Positions 13,131-21,541 of a stretch of DNA of 21,924 nt are shown here, one piece after another (the first letter of the stretch is position 1; every line of letters starts with the position of its first letter). The translations under genes were made by a program, and so were the position numbers. The notes beneath the pieces are model-generated. The model saw nothing but the letters and a program-made list of their open reading frames with translations, did not search any database and was not told the origin of the DNA. Source of the DNA: a bacterium (GTDB lineage: Bacteria > Elusimicrobiota > Elusimicrobia > UBA1565 > UBA9628); the NCBI GenBank assembly GCA_021796015.1, contig JAJYOT010000030.1:1-21924 (forward strand), in the 5' to 3' direction.

Positions 13131-15314
13131 TTAGGCGTACCTTAGATCTGGAGTAAAACTCACCCGCGCGATTTTATTGTCTTTTGGGGGAGCGTTTGGC
13201 GCGGCCTTTGCGTTTACTGACAGCCAATGCGGAATCAGCCAGTCAATGATGCCCATCAAGGTCACGCTTACAGCCGCGATAACCATGGCGGGGCTGATCG
13301 GAACAAAATCAAGTAAGACTCCCATGGCGATTCCCCCTAAAGCGGAGGAGAGAATTTGAACGATAAAAAATGCGCTGGCTACGCGGCCAAGATAATCATT
13401 GGGAATTTCTTGCCGGACCACCGGCGCCATTGCGACCCCCACAGGAGTATGAAAAAATGAAGTTAAGAATTGCACTGCCAGAACCAGGGGAAGATTGATC
13501 CAGAAAGCTCCCGGAAAAAGAACGGCCGGGAAAAGCCACATGAGCCAAAAAAGAGGAGTGCTGGTTCCCGCGATTCGGTAAAACCCCTTGACCCCCAGTT
13601 TTTGAATCAAAGCGTCTCCCCTTGCACCTTGCATCATCCAGGCGCCGAGGAAAAGCCCCAAAGATTCAACCGCGAAGGTGAGTCCCAAAACCCCGCCGGC
13701 CGTTCCGAATAGAGAGGTTAAGATGGCCGGTAGATGGGCCGGAGGGACTAAAAGTTTTCCGATAAAAATTGGGAAAACGACCATGGGGAGAGCGTCGCTC
13801 AAGAGAGAATCAAGGGAAGACGAGAAAAGCCAGACCTTGAGAATTTTATTTTTAAGGATATAGGCCAAACCCTGGGTCGCTTCGTGCCGAGACAAGAATT
13901 TTAGAAAAGAGTCCAGCCAGGACGGAGAAGGGGGCGCGTTTTCGGCGCGCTTGAGTTGGAAATTTTTAGCCATGCCTCTAAGGGTTCTAAAAGCGGCCTT
14001 GGAGCTTTTTGTAAACAAATGGTGGATGAGTTGTTCCGTAGCCTTAAAAAATTGGCCGAAAGTCGTAATTTCAAGTCCTTCACGGGAGTCCTTGATTCCA
14101 AACCAGTAGACGGGAATGGCCGAAAGCAAAAAAAGACTGTAGAGCCCATAGGCGATGGCGTAACCGGCGAAACCGAAATGCCAAACCAAGGAGCCGACAA
14201 TCGCGCCGGCTACGATAGGAAAAGCGATGCCGGCCAGAGAAGAATATTTGGTGATGATGGCGGAAGCTTCCTTGTTGAGTTTTCCGTCGGTTCCGACAAA
14301 AGCGTTTGAAGCCGCGCCGTAGACAATGGCCTGAACGCCTTGGAAGACGGCATTGGCCACCGTGATGGCCGCCAAGGCAAGAAAGCTAAAATGTCCAAGA
14401 AAAAACAGGAGAGGAACGGTGGCCATCAAGGCCGTTCGCCCAATCATGGTTGATACGAATAAGATTCTAAGATTTGTTTTATCAACCATAAGGCCGACGG
14501 GTAAAAGGTTGACAATGGCCATGGTCCCTAATTGAATGTTGCGTAAAACTCCCATCATGGTTTTGCTTTTTTTAAGAGCGTTCATAACCAAGAAGGGTTG
14601 GCTTAAAATGTAGAAATAGGCGCCAAAAGACGTCAGAATGCTGGAAGCCCAAAAAAGCGACCATAAGGATTTGGGAAGTTTAACCGGGGCAGTGTTTTCT
14701 GTCCGCGTGGGTTGCTCGGGTGATTTCGGTAGAAGAAAAGAATTTCTTTCAGAATTGTGCGTCAAATGCGCGCTTTCGGGAAGGGGCAAAAATTTTGCGA
14801 AAAAAGAACTTGCGGGTTCTGTTTCTCCTGGCGATAGAGGAGAATAGGCGCGCGTCTTTTCGCCGTCAAACAGAACTCCCGAGATTGAAGAAATTCCATC
14901 ACTTGAAATCTTGGAATGCGGCGCGAATTTTGCGACGGTTTTGGTCAAGGCTGCAAGAGAAGCCAGTCCCTGTCGCGGTTTTTGGGTTTCCGGTTTCAAG
15001 GTCTCAATTCCCGTCGTTATTGCAGGGAGCGCCTCCTTGATTGAGGCGATGGGCAATCTCTCTTCGAGGGCTAATGGCTTTGGATTTCTTAAACTTGCGC
15101 TTTCAAGCGTTAAACCTAAATTAGCCGTGTTTAAATCTGGAGAGATTCCAGGATTGAAATTGGAAACGATGGGAGCGTTAAACTCCGGGATTTGAGAAAT
15201 ATGTTCTCCGGAGTTAGAGATTTGGGCGGCTTGAAGGGTGGAAAAGGGAATGAGATTAAAAATAAGCGAGACGATCAGGAGAGTGGCGAGGGCGCGTTTG
15301 AGTTCTCGCATCAT
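13131..15314 (-). CDS. MFS-type transporter with a signal-peptide-bearing N-terminal extension
   Basis: 727 residues, far longer than the usual 400-450. Residues 1-30 look like a Sec signal peptide (MMRELKRALATLLIVSLIFN onward, ending LQAA). Residues 30-213 are a polar Ser/Pro-rich linker containing GVLFDGEKT (about 147-154). Then come twelve membrane segments from 217 to about 700. Motif A is recognisable as GLMVDKTNLR between helices 2 and 3, and IPNDYLGRVASAF lies before helix 11, as in MFS_3-type efflux proteins. A loop of about 90 residues, rich in Lys/Arg, separates the two halves. The substrate is unknown. No ribosome site precedes the tandem ATGs (15314 and 15311), while a TATATC hexamer lies 4 nt upstream. 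It follows the HD-GYP gene by 50 bp. Confidence 0.85.
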   Translation of the reverse strand: MMRELKRALATLLIVSLIFNLIPFSTLQAAQISNSGEHISQIPEFNAPIVSNFNPGISPDLNTANLGLTLESASLRNPKPLALEERLPIASIKEALPAITTGIETLKPETQKPRQGLASLAALTKTVAKFAPHSKISSDGISSISGVLFDGEKTRAYSPLSPGETEPASSFFAKFLPLPESAHLTHNSERNSFLLPKSPEQPTRTENTAPVKLPKSLWSLFWASSILTSFGAYFYILSQPFLVMNALKKSKTMMGVLRNIQLGTMAIVNLLPVGLMVDKTNLRILFVSTMIGRTALMATVPLLFFLGHFSFLALAAITVANAVFQGVQAIVYGAASNAFVGTDGKLNKEASAIITKYSSLAGIAFPIVAGAIVGSLVWHFGFAGYAIAYGLYSLFLLSAIPVYWFGIKDSREGLEITTFGQFFKATEQLIHHLFTKSSKAAFRTLRGMAKNFQLKRAENAPPSPSWLDSFLKFLSRHEATQGLAYILKNKILKVWLFSSSLDSLLSDALPMVVFPIFIGKLLVPPAHLPAILTSLFGTAGGVLGLTFAVESLGLFLGAWMMQGARGDALIQKLGVKGFYRIAGTSTPLFWLMWLFPAVLFPGAFWINLPLVLAVQFLTSFFHTPVGVAMAPVVRQEIPNDYLGRVASAFFIVQILSSALGGIAMGVLLDFVPISPAMVIAAVSVTLMGIIDWLIPHWLSVNAKAAPNAPPKDNKIARVSFTPDLRYA

Positions 15315-15364
15315 GATGGATATAGAGTAGATAAAAATAAAAGATAAAACCTGAGACTAAAGTC

Positions 15365-16567
15365 CTATTTGTGGTCTAGGCCTTTGGACCTATTTCGGCG
15401 GTCAGGCGCGGGCGGGGGAGAAACTAAAACGGCGTTCATTTCGCCTTCAAGGCCCATGCGGTGATTTTCCTCTTCCATGGCGATGACGAGCAAATCGAAT
15501 GATTTTAAGAAGGCGGCGATGACCTCGGGATCAAAAAGTTTTCTCTCGTTATCTTTAATATATTGTTTAGCGTCCTCAAGAGTCCAGGCTCCTTTATAAA
15601 CCCTTTCCGAAACCAGTGCGTCAAAAACATCCGCAACCGAAACAATACGGGCTTCCAAGGGGATTTCCTCTCCCTTGAGCCCGTAAGGGTATCCTGAACC
15701 GTCGTATCGCTCATGATGGGCGACGGCGATTTTAGAGGCGATGCGGAGGAGTTTGCTTTCGGCATTAGCCAGCATCTTACTTCCGTAAATTGTGTGCTTC
15801 TTCATCTCCTCGTATTCTTCGGGCGTCAGTTGACCTGGTTTCCTTAAAATGGAATCGGGAATGGCGACTTTGCCGATATCGTGCAAGGGAGCGGCGTAGC
15901 GAAGATCTTCCGCTTCCTGAGGAGAAAACCCCATGGTTAGGGCCAGAATTTCAGAAAAACGGCTCATTCTTCGGAGGTGTTTGGCCGTATCTTTTTGATC
16001 GCGAAACTCGGCGACCAAGGCCATGCGGTAGATGGTTTCCAGATGAGACTTTCTTAATTCATCATAGAGTGTGGCGTTTTCAATAAAGGATGCCGCCATG
16101 GTCGAGAGAATGGATAAAAGTCCTTCGTCTTCCTCGGTGAATACCCCGCGAATTTTATTGACCACCTCAAAAACCCCTCTGACCTTGCCTTCTCGATTTT
16201 TAAGAGGGACCGCGAGCACCGCGCGCGTCTTATAGTTGATAATGCGGTCCAAATCTTCCTTGAATCTGGTGTCCTTATAGGCGTCTTTTAAATTAATGGT
16301 TTTTCCGGTTTTAGCGACTTGGCCTGCCACGCCTTGCCCAATCGGCATCCTAAAAATTTTTTCTTCCATGCCCAAAGCGACGGTGGTCCATAATTCACCT
16401 TTGGTTTGGTCAATTAAGAAAACGGAACATCGATCGGCGTTGAGGACTTTGCAGACTTGCTGGGCGATGCGGCTTAAGAGACTTTCAAGCCTATTTTCCG
16501 AGGCGATGGCGGCGCCAAAGCGCGACAAAAGCGATTGCTTTTTCTCCAGTTCTTGTCTGCGTCCCAT
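15365..16567 (-). CDS. GAF plus HD-GYP signalling phosphodiesterase
   Basis: 400 residues, soluble. Residues about 20-170 form a GAF sensor domain (CKVLNADRCSVFLIDQ, MPIGQGVAGQVAKTG, VLAVPLKNREGKVRGVFEV). Residues about 175-350 form an HD-GYP domain. The metal ligands are present: Glu187, His197, HDIGK (His229, Asp230), His258, His284/His285 and Asp313, and the GSGYP motif is complete (GYP at 292-294). HD-GYP enzymes hydrolyse cyclic-di-GMP or related dinucleotides; no GGDEF cyclase is encoded nearby, so the nucleotide is inferred from family only. A short tail (VSPPPAPDRRNR) is disordered. The gene is divergent from ccdA and upstream of the MFS gene. No ribosome site precedes the ATG. Confidence 0.93.
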   Translation of the reverse strand: MGRRQELEKKQSLLSRFGAAIASENRLESLLSRIAQQVCKVLNADRCSVFLIDQTKGELWTTVALGMEEKIFRMPIGQGVAGQVAKTGKTINLKDAYKDTRFKEDLDRIINYKTRAVLAVPLKNREGKVRGVFEVVNKIRGVFTEEDEGLLSILSTMAASFIENATLYDELRKSHLETIYRMALVAEFRDQKDTAKHLRRMSRFSEILALTMGFSPQEAEDLRYAAPLHDIGKVAIPDSILRKPGQLTPEEYEEMKKHTIYGSKMLANAESKLLRIASKIAVAHHERYDGSGYPYGLKGEEIPLEARIVSVADVFDALVSERVYKGAWTLEDAKQYIKDNERKLFDPEVIAAFLKSFDLLVIAMEEENHRMGLEGEMNAVLVSPPPAPDRRNRSKGLDHK

Positions 16568-16619
16568 AAGATTTGAAGTAACCTTGAGAAAGCGTAGTAT
16601 TTATTCGGCTCATAGGTAA

Positions 16620-16647
16620 ATGACCTTGTTCGCAAAGATGCTAAAAT
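16620..16647 (+). promoter_or_regulatory. Promoter of ccdA placed for a leaderless transcript
   Basis: ATGACC (16620-16625), a 16-bp spacer and TAAAAT (16642-16647). The -10 ends exactly 7 nt before the A of the ccdA ATG at 16654, and no ribosome site is present. Confidence 0.45.
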
Positions 16648-16653
16648 ATAAGT

Positions 16654-17364
16654 ATGAGTTCTCCCTTGGGGCTTGGAACCGCTTTCCTGGCGGGTTTAGC
16701 TTCATTCTTATCTCCTTGCGTTTTACCGCTGATCCCTGGTTACCTGTCTTTTATTTCCGGTTTGTCTATTGATGACTTATCCCAAGAGGCCGCGCCCGGA
16801 ATTTTAAGGAGCGCGGGTCTTGGATCTATTTTTTTTGTTCTTGGGTTTTCCATTGTGTTTATCGCTTTAGGCGCGTCTGCCTCGGCGCTTGGGAGAGATC
16901 TTTTCCAGCATCGCCTTTTTCTCGACCGAGTGGCTGGGAGCGTGGTTATTCTTTTCGGCCTCCACATGAGCGGCTTACTTCCGATTCGATTTCTCTACTA
17001 TGAAAAAAGGGCGCAGGCCCGCGTTGCGCCCGGTTTCTGGGGCGCTTTCATTATGGGGCTTGCCTTTGCTTTTGGTTGGACTCCGTGTATTGGGCCTATT
17101 TTGGGCGCTATTTTAGCTTTAGCCGCGACTCAAAAAACATTGCTTGAGGGAATGAGACTTTTGGCCTTTTATTCTTTGGGACTGGGAATTCCCTTTATCC
17201 TGGCGGCATTCGGTCTGGGCTCATTCTTGCGGCTTTTTAAGCGCTATAAGAAATTCCTGCCTTGGGTGGAGCGCATTTCGGGGCTCTTCTTAGTGTTGAT
17301 GGGGCTTTTGATTTTCTTTAACCGCTTGCCCATTCTCCTGGCGTGGTTTGAAGGGCATATTTAG
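16654..17364 (+). CDS. ccdA: Cytochrome c biogenesis / thiol-disulfide transporter CcdA
   Basis: 236 residues, the usual length. CcdA moves reducing equivalents from cytosolic thioredoxin across the inner membrane to periplasmic thioredoxin-like proteins. About six membrane helices are visible. The conserved cysteine pair is present: FLSPCVLPL (Cys22) in the first helix and GWTPCIGPI (Cys145) in the fourth, with the family's flanking prolines. The start at 16654 is the only sensible ATG before the first helix; no ribosome site precedes it. The next gene encodes a TlpA/ResA-like thioredoxin, the expected partner, and the cytosolic electron donor could be the TrxA encoded at 1143. Confidence 0.94.
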   Translation: MSSPLGLGTAFLAGLASFLSPCVLPLIPGYLSFISGLSIDDLSQEAAPGILRSAGLGSIFFVLGFSIVFIALGASASALGRDLFQHRLFLDRVAGSVVILFGLHMSGLLPIRFLYYEKRAQARVAPGFWGAFIMGLAFAFGWTPCIGPILGAILALAATQKTLLEGMRLLAFYSLGLGIPFILAAFGLGSFLRLFKRYKKFLPWVERISGLFLVLMGLLIFFNRLPILLAWFEGHI

Positions 17365-17377
17365 TCCCTATAGTTAT

Positions 17378-17407
17378 TTGAGGAGAGGCATTAGAATAGT
17401 CTAAAAT
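17378..17407 (+). promoter_or_regulatory. Possible internal promoter before the TlpA-like gene, with an inverted repeat
   Basis: TTGAGG (17378-17383), an 18-bp spacer and TAAAAT (17402-17407). An inverted repeat TTAGA-ATAG-TCTAA (17391-17404) overlaps the -10 and could be an operator. The predicted start is near 17414. Confidence 0.4.
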
Positions 17408-17446
17408 AGATTGTTCAAGTTAAATTTATGGTTCAGATTTGGCGGG

Positions 17447-17494
17447 ATGAAGATGATGAAAAAAAGACGGCGGCATCTGCTGGGAGGTCTGTGA
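17447..17494 (+). CDS. Possible 15-residue leader peptide coupled to the TlpA-like gene
   Basis: ATG at 17447 opens MKMMKKRRRHLLGGL, and the TGA (17492-17494) shares its A with the TlpA ATG at 17494. The peptide is strongly basic. GGCGGG abuts the ATG, too close to be a good ribosome site. The TGATG overlap suggests translational coupling, but this short frame could be chance. Confidence 0.25.
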   Translation: MKMMKKRRRHLLGGL

Positions 17495-18000
17495 TGATTA
17501 AAAAATGGTTGGGAGCTGTTGCCGCATTGATTTTAGCCGGATTTATTTTTTGGTTTTTTATTGGGGGTGGCGGTGGAGTGTCGCGGGACGGAAGTTTTCC
17601 AGCTCCCAATTTCACTCTTCCCGGCGTTTCTGGGGATAACATCTCTCTTTCACAGTATAAAGGAAAAGTTGTTTTCTTGGACTTTTGGGCGACCTGGTGC
17701 GACGCTTGTCGGGAAGAAATTCCTGATTTAATCCGTCTCTACGATGATAAACATTCGAAAGGGCTCGTGGTTTTGGGCGTTTCCGTCGACGCTTTGGGGC
17801 AATCAGTGGTTCAGCCTTTCGTAAAAGACGCCCAAATTCCCTATCCCGTCGCCATTGCCGGCGATCATGTTCCGGCGGGATATGATATTTCCGGCCTTCC
17901 GACCGCATTCCTCATTGATAAGAACGGCATCGTTCGGCATGAGTATATTGGAACTGTTTCCTACGAGGATGTGGTCAAAGATATCAACTCGCTTCTGTAA
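17494..18000 (+). CDS. TlpA/ResA-like periplasmic thiol-disulfide oxidoreductase
   Basis: 168 residues. The thioredoxin fold begins with APNFTLPGVSGDNISLSQYK, and the active site is DFWATWCDACREEIP (Cys69 and Cys72, dipeptide Asp-Ala). The cis-proline is in SGLPTAFLID. An N-terminal helix (MIKKWLGAVAALILAGFIFW) anchors it in the inner membrane with the domain outside. Such proteins reduce apocytochrome c or other envelope disulfides using electrons from CcdA, which is encoded just upstream. I chose the ATG at 17494 because GGGAGG (17482-17487) lies 6 nt upstream and it starts right at the anchor; an ATG at 17428 would add an acidic, non-signal-like stretch of 22 residues. No cytochrome c gene is in the window, so its target is unknown. 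Confidence 0.9.
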   Translation: MIKKWLGAVAALILAGFIFWFFIGGGGGVSRDGSFPAPNFTLPGVSGDNISLSQYKGKVVFLDFWATWCDACREEIPDLIRLYDDKHSKGLVVLGVSVDALGQSVVQPFVKDAQIPYPVAIAGDHVPAGYDISGLPTAFLIDKNGIVRHEYIGTVSYEDVVKDINSLL

Positions 18001-18877
18001 AATTATCGTTTTTTGGGCGGCGGCTCTTTTTTCACTGGGGATTTTTTCCGCCTCTTCTTTTGCCGCGACCGTAGCGGTCTCCTCTTCAAGCTCGGCGGTT
18101 ATTTGTCAGCCTGAAAATGGCCCGGGCCTTTATCCCGACGGACATCTTTTTCATAAACTTTTAGCCGACCCTCGCCAGGTTCAGCTTATGATGTCTTATT
18201 ATCACCTTGATGGAGAAAATATGGGGGATGTGGCTTTGGGACACCGCTGGGGCATGGACCGATGGAGTGATCGTTTCGGGAATCAATATCAATGGGATTT
18301 GGAGGGAATGGCGTATTCTCTTTTTCAAGTCGGATTAAGTCTCAATTATTTGGAAACCATAGACTACATCGCCAATCTTCCCTTAGAAATTCGCCATGGT
18401 CCCTATTCCGCGGAGGTTATGCTTTTTCATCAAAGTTCTCATTTGGGAGATGGTTATATCCGTCAAACGGGAAATGAGGGGTTTAATTTTAGCGTCAATG
18501 GATTTCGTGCGGTTTTTTCCCGCAATTTCTGGAAAATTTTAAGAGTCTATGGAGGCGGATATTATCTGTTGGACGTCGCTCCCGGCTCTCTTGGGCGAGA
18601 AGAAGTTCAGGGCGGATTTGAACTCAAAAGTCCTGAGTTTCACGTGGCGAAAATCAAGCGGCCTCTCTTTGCTTATTTAGCCGAGGATATCCAGTCTCAT
18701 CAATATAATCAATGGAACATTAACTCAAATGCAGTCGCCGGAGTTGGCCTTATCAGCCGAAAAAGCGGCCGCGTGGTTCGCCTTCAATTAGGCTACTTTG
18801 ACGGGCATTCGCCTTACGGTCAGTTCTATTTTGAGCGCGAACATTACGCCAACGTCGCTTTAGCCTTCGATTTATAA
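17969..18877 (+). CDS. DUF1207-like outer-membrane protein
   Basis: 302 residues from the ATG at 17969, which overlaps the TlpA-like gene by 32 bp. The open frame runs back to 17855, but this start gives a clean signal peptide (MWSKISTRFCKIIVFWAAAL onward, ending SSFAA). The mature part starts with PDGHLFHKLLADPRQVQLM, which from memory matches the start of DUF1207 proteins. It continues with beta-rich stretches (RVYGGGYYLLDV, VVRLQLGYFDGH) and ends VALAFDL, so an outer-membrane barrel is likely. Only one cysteine is obvious in the mature part (VICQPE), so it is not an obvious disulfide substrate of its neighbours. GAGG abuts the ATG, so translation probably depends on the upstream gene. Confidence 0.75.
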   Translation: MWSKISTRFCKIIVFWAAALFSLGIFSASSFAATVAVSSSSSAVICQPENGPGLYPDGHLFHKLLADPRQVQLMMSYYHLDGENMGDVALGHRWGMDRWSDRFGNQYQWDLEGMAYSLFQVGLSLNYLETIDYIANLPLEIRHGPYSAEVMLFHQSSHLGDGYIRQTGNEGFNFSVNGFRAVFSRNFWKILRVYGGGYYLLDVAPGSLGREEVQGGFELKSPEFHVAKIKRPLFAYLAEDIQSHQYNQWNINSNAVAGVGLISRKSGRVVRLQLGYFDGHSPYGQFYFEREHYANVALAFDL

Positions 18878-18892
18878 CCTCGACGAATCTGA

Positions 18893-18898
18893 TAAAAT
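18893..18898 (+). promoter_or_regulatory. -10 element just before mutS
   Basis: TAAAAT ends 10 nt before the mutS ATG; a start 7 nt downstream (18905) would leave a leader of about 3 nt. There is no ribosome site and no convincing -35. Confidence 0.35.
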
Positions 18899-18907
18899 CA
18901 TAGTGAT

Positions 18908-21541
18908 ATGGCGATAGCCCCCGGCGTTGAAACTGCCGTCGACACTCCTTTGATGAGGCAGTATCAGGAAATCAAGAAATCCTATTCCGATACGATTGTC
19001 TTTTTTCGCTTAGGAGATTTTTATGAGATGTTCGGGGAAGACGCAAAAGTGGCCGCGCCTGTTTTAGGCCTAGTTTTGACGGCCAGGCAAGAGACGCCGA
19101 TGTGTGGAATCCCTTTTCACAGCAGTTCTCAACATATCGCCAAACTCCTTAAGGCGGGATATAAAATTGCCATTGCCGAACAGATGGAAGAGGCTTCTCT
19201 TGGAAAAAAACTTGTCCGTCGCGAGGTCATTCGAGTCATCACCCCGGGGACGGTGATTGAAGACGAGCTTTTAACTCCCAAGGACGTCAATTTTCTTCTG
19301 GCGATTTCATCTGACATTGTGGGTTGGGGTCTGTCTTGGCTGGATATTTCAACCGGAGAATTTTGGGCCGCTGAATCTTTAAATGAAACAGCCCGTTCCT
19401 TGGAAACGTGGATCGCTCAAATTAAACCATCTGAGATTATCGCCTCCGAGGAAACAATTCGTTCTCTTCATTTGAGGGACTATCGCCTTCCGGGCGTTTG
19501 CCTGACGGCGGTTTCCGTCGAAGACAAGTTCGCTCCTGACTGGGCGGCAAGACCCGAGTGGCAAAATCATCCCTTGGCCAGGCGCGCGGCTTTGGATTGC
19601 CTTTCCTATGCCGTGCGCTCAAAACTCATTCAAAATCTTCCGGTCCCTGCTTTTCGAGAAGGAAAGACGGAAATGTTTCTTGACGCGACCGCCATTAAAA
19701 CCTTGGAACTTATCGAATCTTCTTCTGGAAAATTCCAGCACAGCCTCTGGGGGTTTTTGGACCTCTGCGATACCGCCATGGGAAGCCGGTTGCTTAAGGA
19801 TTGGATTTTGCGTCCGCTGTTGGATGTTCAGGAAATTCGGCGAAGGCTTGATTGCGTTGAAGAATTAACGCTTCATGTGGAGTTGAGAAATTCTCTTTCC
19901 ACAAGTCTTAAGAAGTTTTCTGATATCCCACGAATCTTAACGCGCCTTCAAAGTTTTCAACTCATCCCTCGGGACTTGGGGGGTATTCGTGATTCTTTAA
20001 AATCGCTCCCGGAACTTCTTTATGTTCTTTCTCCGCTTACAGACGGCGCGAATGCGGAGCTCAATCAAACAGAAAACCTGTTGAATGTTTATCAATCTCT
20101 TCAAAGCTTGATGAAGGCCTTAAGTCCGGCTTCAGAACTTTTATCTCAAGCCTTAATGGAGACTTTGCCGATTAGAATTTCAGAAGGAGGAGTTATCAAA
20201 ACTGGTTTTAACGCGGAGTTAGATGAATTGCGCTCTTTAAAATCAGACAGCCGGAAACATTTGGAGGATTTGGAGGCGCGGGAGCGCGAGCTCAGCGGAA
20301 TTTCAAATCTTAAAGCCGGGTTTAACGGCGTTTTTGGCTACTATTTTGAGGTCACTAAATCCCAAATTTCAAAGGTTCCCGAACGCTATACGCGCAAACA
20401 AACCTTGGCCAACGCCGAGCGCTATATTACCGGCGAGTTAAAGGAATTGGAAAATAAAATTTTGGGCGCGGAAGAAAAAATAATTCGGCTTGAGAGAAAA
20501 ATATTCGAGGAAGTCAAAAATCAAATTTTGTCCTATCGTAATTCGCTTTTCCTTTTATCAAAAATTCTAGCCGAGCTGGACGTTTTTTTGGCTTTGGCCA
20601 AAAACGCGGGGCTTAACGGTTGGGTCAAGCCCGAAATAGACTTAAGCTGCGACCTTGAAATCGTGGAGGGCAAACATCCCATTATTGCCTCGGTCTTGCC
20701 GTCGGGATCGTTTGTCTCAAATTCTTTGACCTTAAACGGACGAGATTTGCAGATCATGATTTTGACCGGGCCCAATATGTCGGGTAAATCAACGTACCTC
20801 AGGCAAAGCGCCTTGATTGCGCTCATGAGTCAGATGGGTTCTTTCGTGCCCGCTAAATCCGCGCGCGTGGGGGTGGTGGACCGGATACTCACCCGAGTAG
20901 GAGCTTCAGATGCCTTGGCGGAAGGCTCTTCCACTTTTATGGTCGAGATGAAAGAGACCGCCAATATTCTTAAAAACGCGACTTCCCGGAGCCTCATTAT
21001 TCTCGATGAAGTCGGGCGCGGGACTTCAACTTTTGACGGAATTTCCATTGCCTGGGCTATTCTTGAATATCTCAATTCCCATTACCGCTCTCAACAACCT
21101 GAAGATCTGCGCGGTCCCAAGGTCCTTTTCGCGACCCACTATTTTGAATTGACGGAACTTTCCGAAAACCTGGAAGGAGTTTTTAACGCCAACGTTTCGG
21201 CCAAGGAATGGGTGAGCCCCGAAGGCCAAACAGAGGTCATTTTTTTGCACAAAATTTCTCAAGGTCCCGCTGACAAATCCTATGGGATTCATGTTGCGGC
21301 TTTAGCCGGTCTTCCCGCCCAGATCTTGACCCGCTCTCAAGAGATTTTAGACCGACTTGAGAAAGAATCTCACGAAGGCGCCTCGGCCACGACTTCAAAT
21401 GCTTCTCGGCAAATGGAACTGGATTTCTCCGGGTCTCTTCCCGTCGTTCAGACGCTCAGGCTTTTAAACCCCGAGCGCATGACGCCGCTAGAAGCCTTAT
21501 CGGCTTTAATTGACCTCAAAAAAAAGGTGAGCGATGCCTAA
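18908..21541 (+). CDS. mutS: DNA mismatch repair protein MutS
   Basis: 877 residues, full length. It recognises base mismatches and small loops and recruits MutL. The N-terminal mismatch-binding domain has the Phe-x-Glu wedge (GDFYEMF, Phe38 and Glu40), and PMCGIPFHS follows. Connector, lever and clamp regions are at about 130-560 (FNGVFGYYFEVTKS in the lever). The ATPase has Walker A GPNMSGKST (621-629), Walker B IILDEVGRGTS (Asp700, Glu701) and ATHYFELTEL. The C-terminal helix-turn-helix region includes GIHVAALAGLP, and the end (LSALIDLKKKVSDA) resembles the family's tail. This is the MutS1 type because the wedge motif is present. The start lacks a ribosome site. mutL overlaps its 3' end by 8 bp. 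Confidence 0.97.
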   Translation: MAIAPGVETAVDTPLMRQYQEIKKSYSDTIVFFRLGDFYEMFGEDAKVAAPVLGLVLTARQETPMCGIPFHSSSQHIAKLLKAGYKIAIAEQMEEASLGKKLVRREVIRVITPGTVIEDELLTPKDVNFLLAISSDIVGWGLSWLDISTGEFWAAESLNETARSLETWIAQIKPSEIIASEETIRSLHLRDYRLPGVCLTAVSVEDKFAPDWAARPEWQNHPLARRAALDCLSYAVRSKLIQNLPVPAFREGKTEMFLDATAIKTLELIESSSGKFQHSLWGFLDLCDTAMGSRLLKDWILRPLLDVQEIRRRLDCVEELTLHVELRNSLSTSLKKFSDIPRILTRLQSFQLIPRDLGGIRDSLKSLPELLYVLSPLTDGANAELNQTENLLNVYQSLQSLMKALSPASELLSQALMETLPIRISEGGVIKTGFNAELDELRSLKSDSRKHLEDLEARERELSGISNLKAGFNGVFGYYFEVTKSQISKVPERYTRKQTLANAERYITGELKELENKILGAEEKIIRLERKIFEEVKNQILSYRNSLFLLSKILAELDVFLALAKNAGLNGWVKPEIDLSCDLEIVEGKHPIIASVLPSGSFVSNSLTLNGRDLQIMILTGPNMSGKSTYLRQSALIALMSQMGSFVPAKSARVGVVDRILTRVGASDALAEGSSTFMVEMKETANILKNATSRSLIILDEVGRGTSTFDGISIAWAILEYLNSHYRSQQPEDLRGPKVLFATHYFELTELSENLEGVFNANVSAKEWVSPEGQTEVIFLHKISQGPADKSYGIHVAALAGLPAQILTRSQEILDRLEKESHEGASATTSNASRQMELDFSGSLPVVQTLRLLNPERMTPLEALSALIDLKKKVSDA

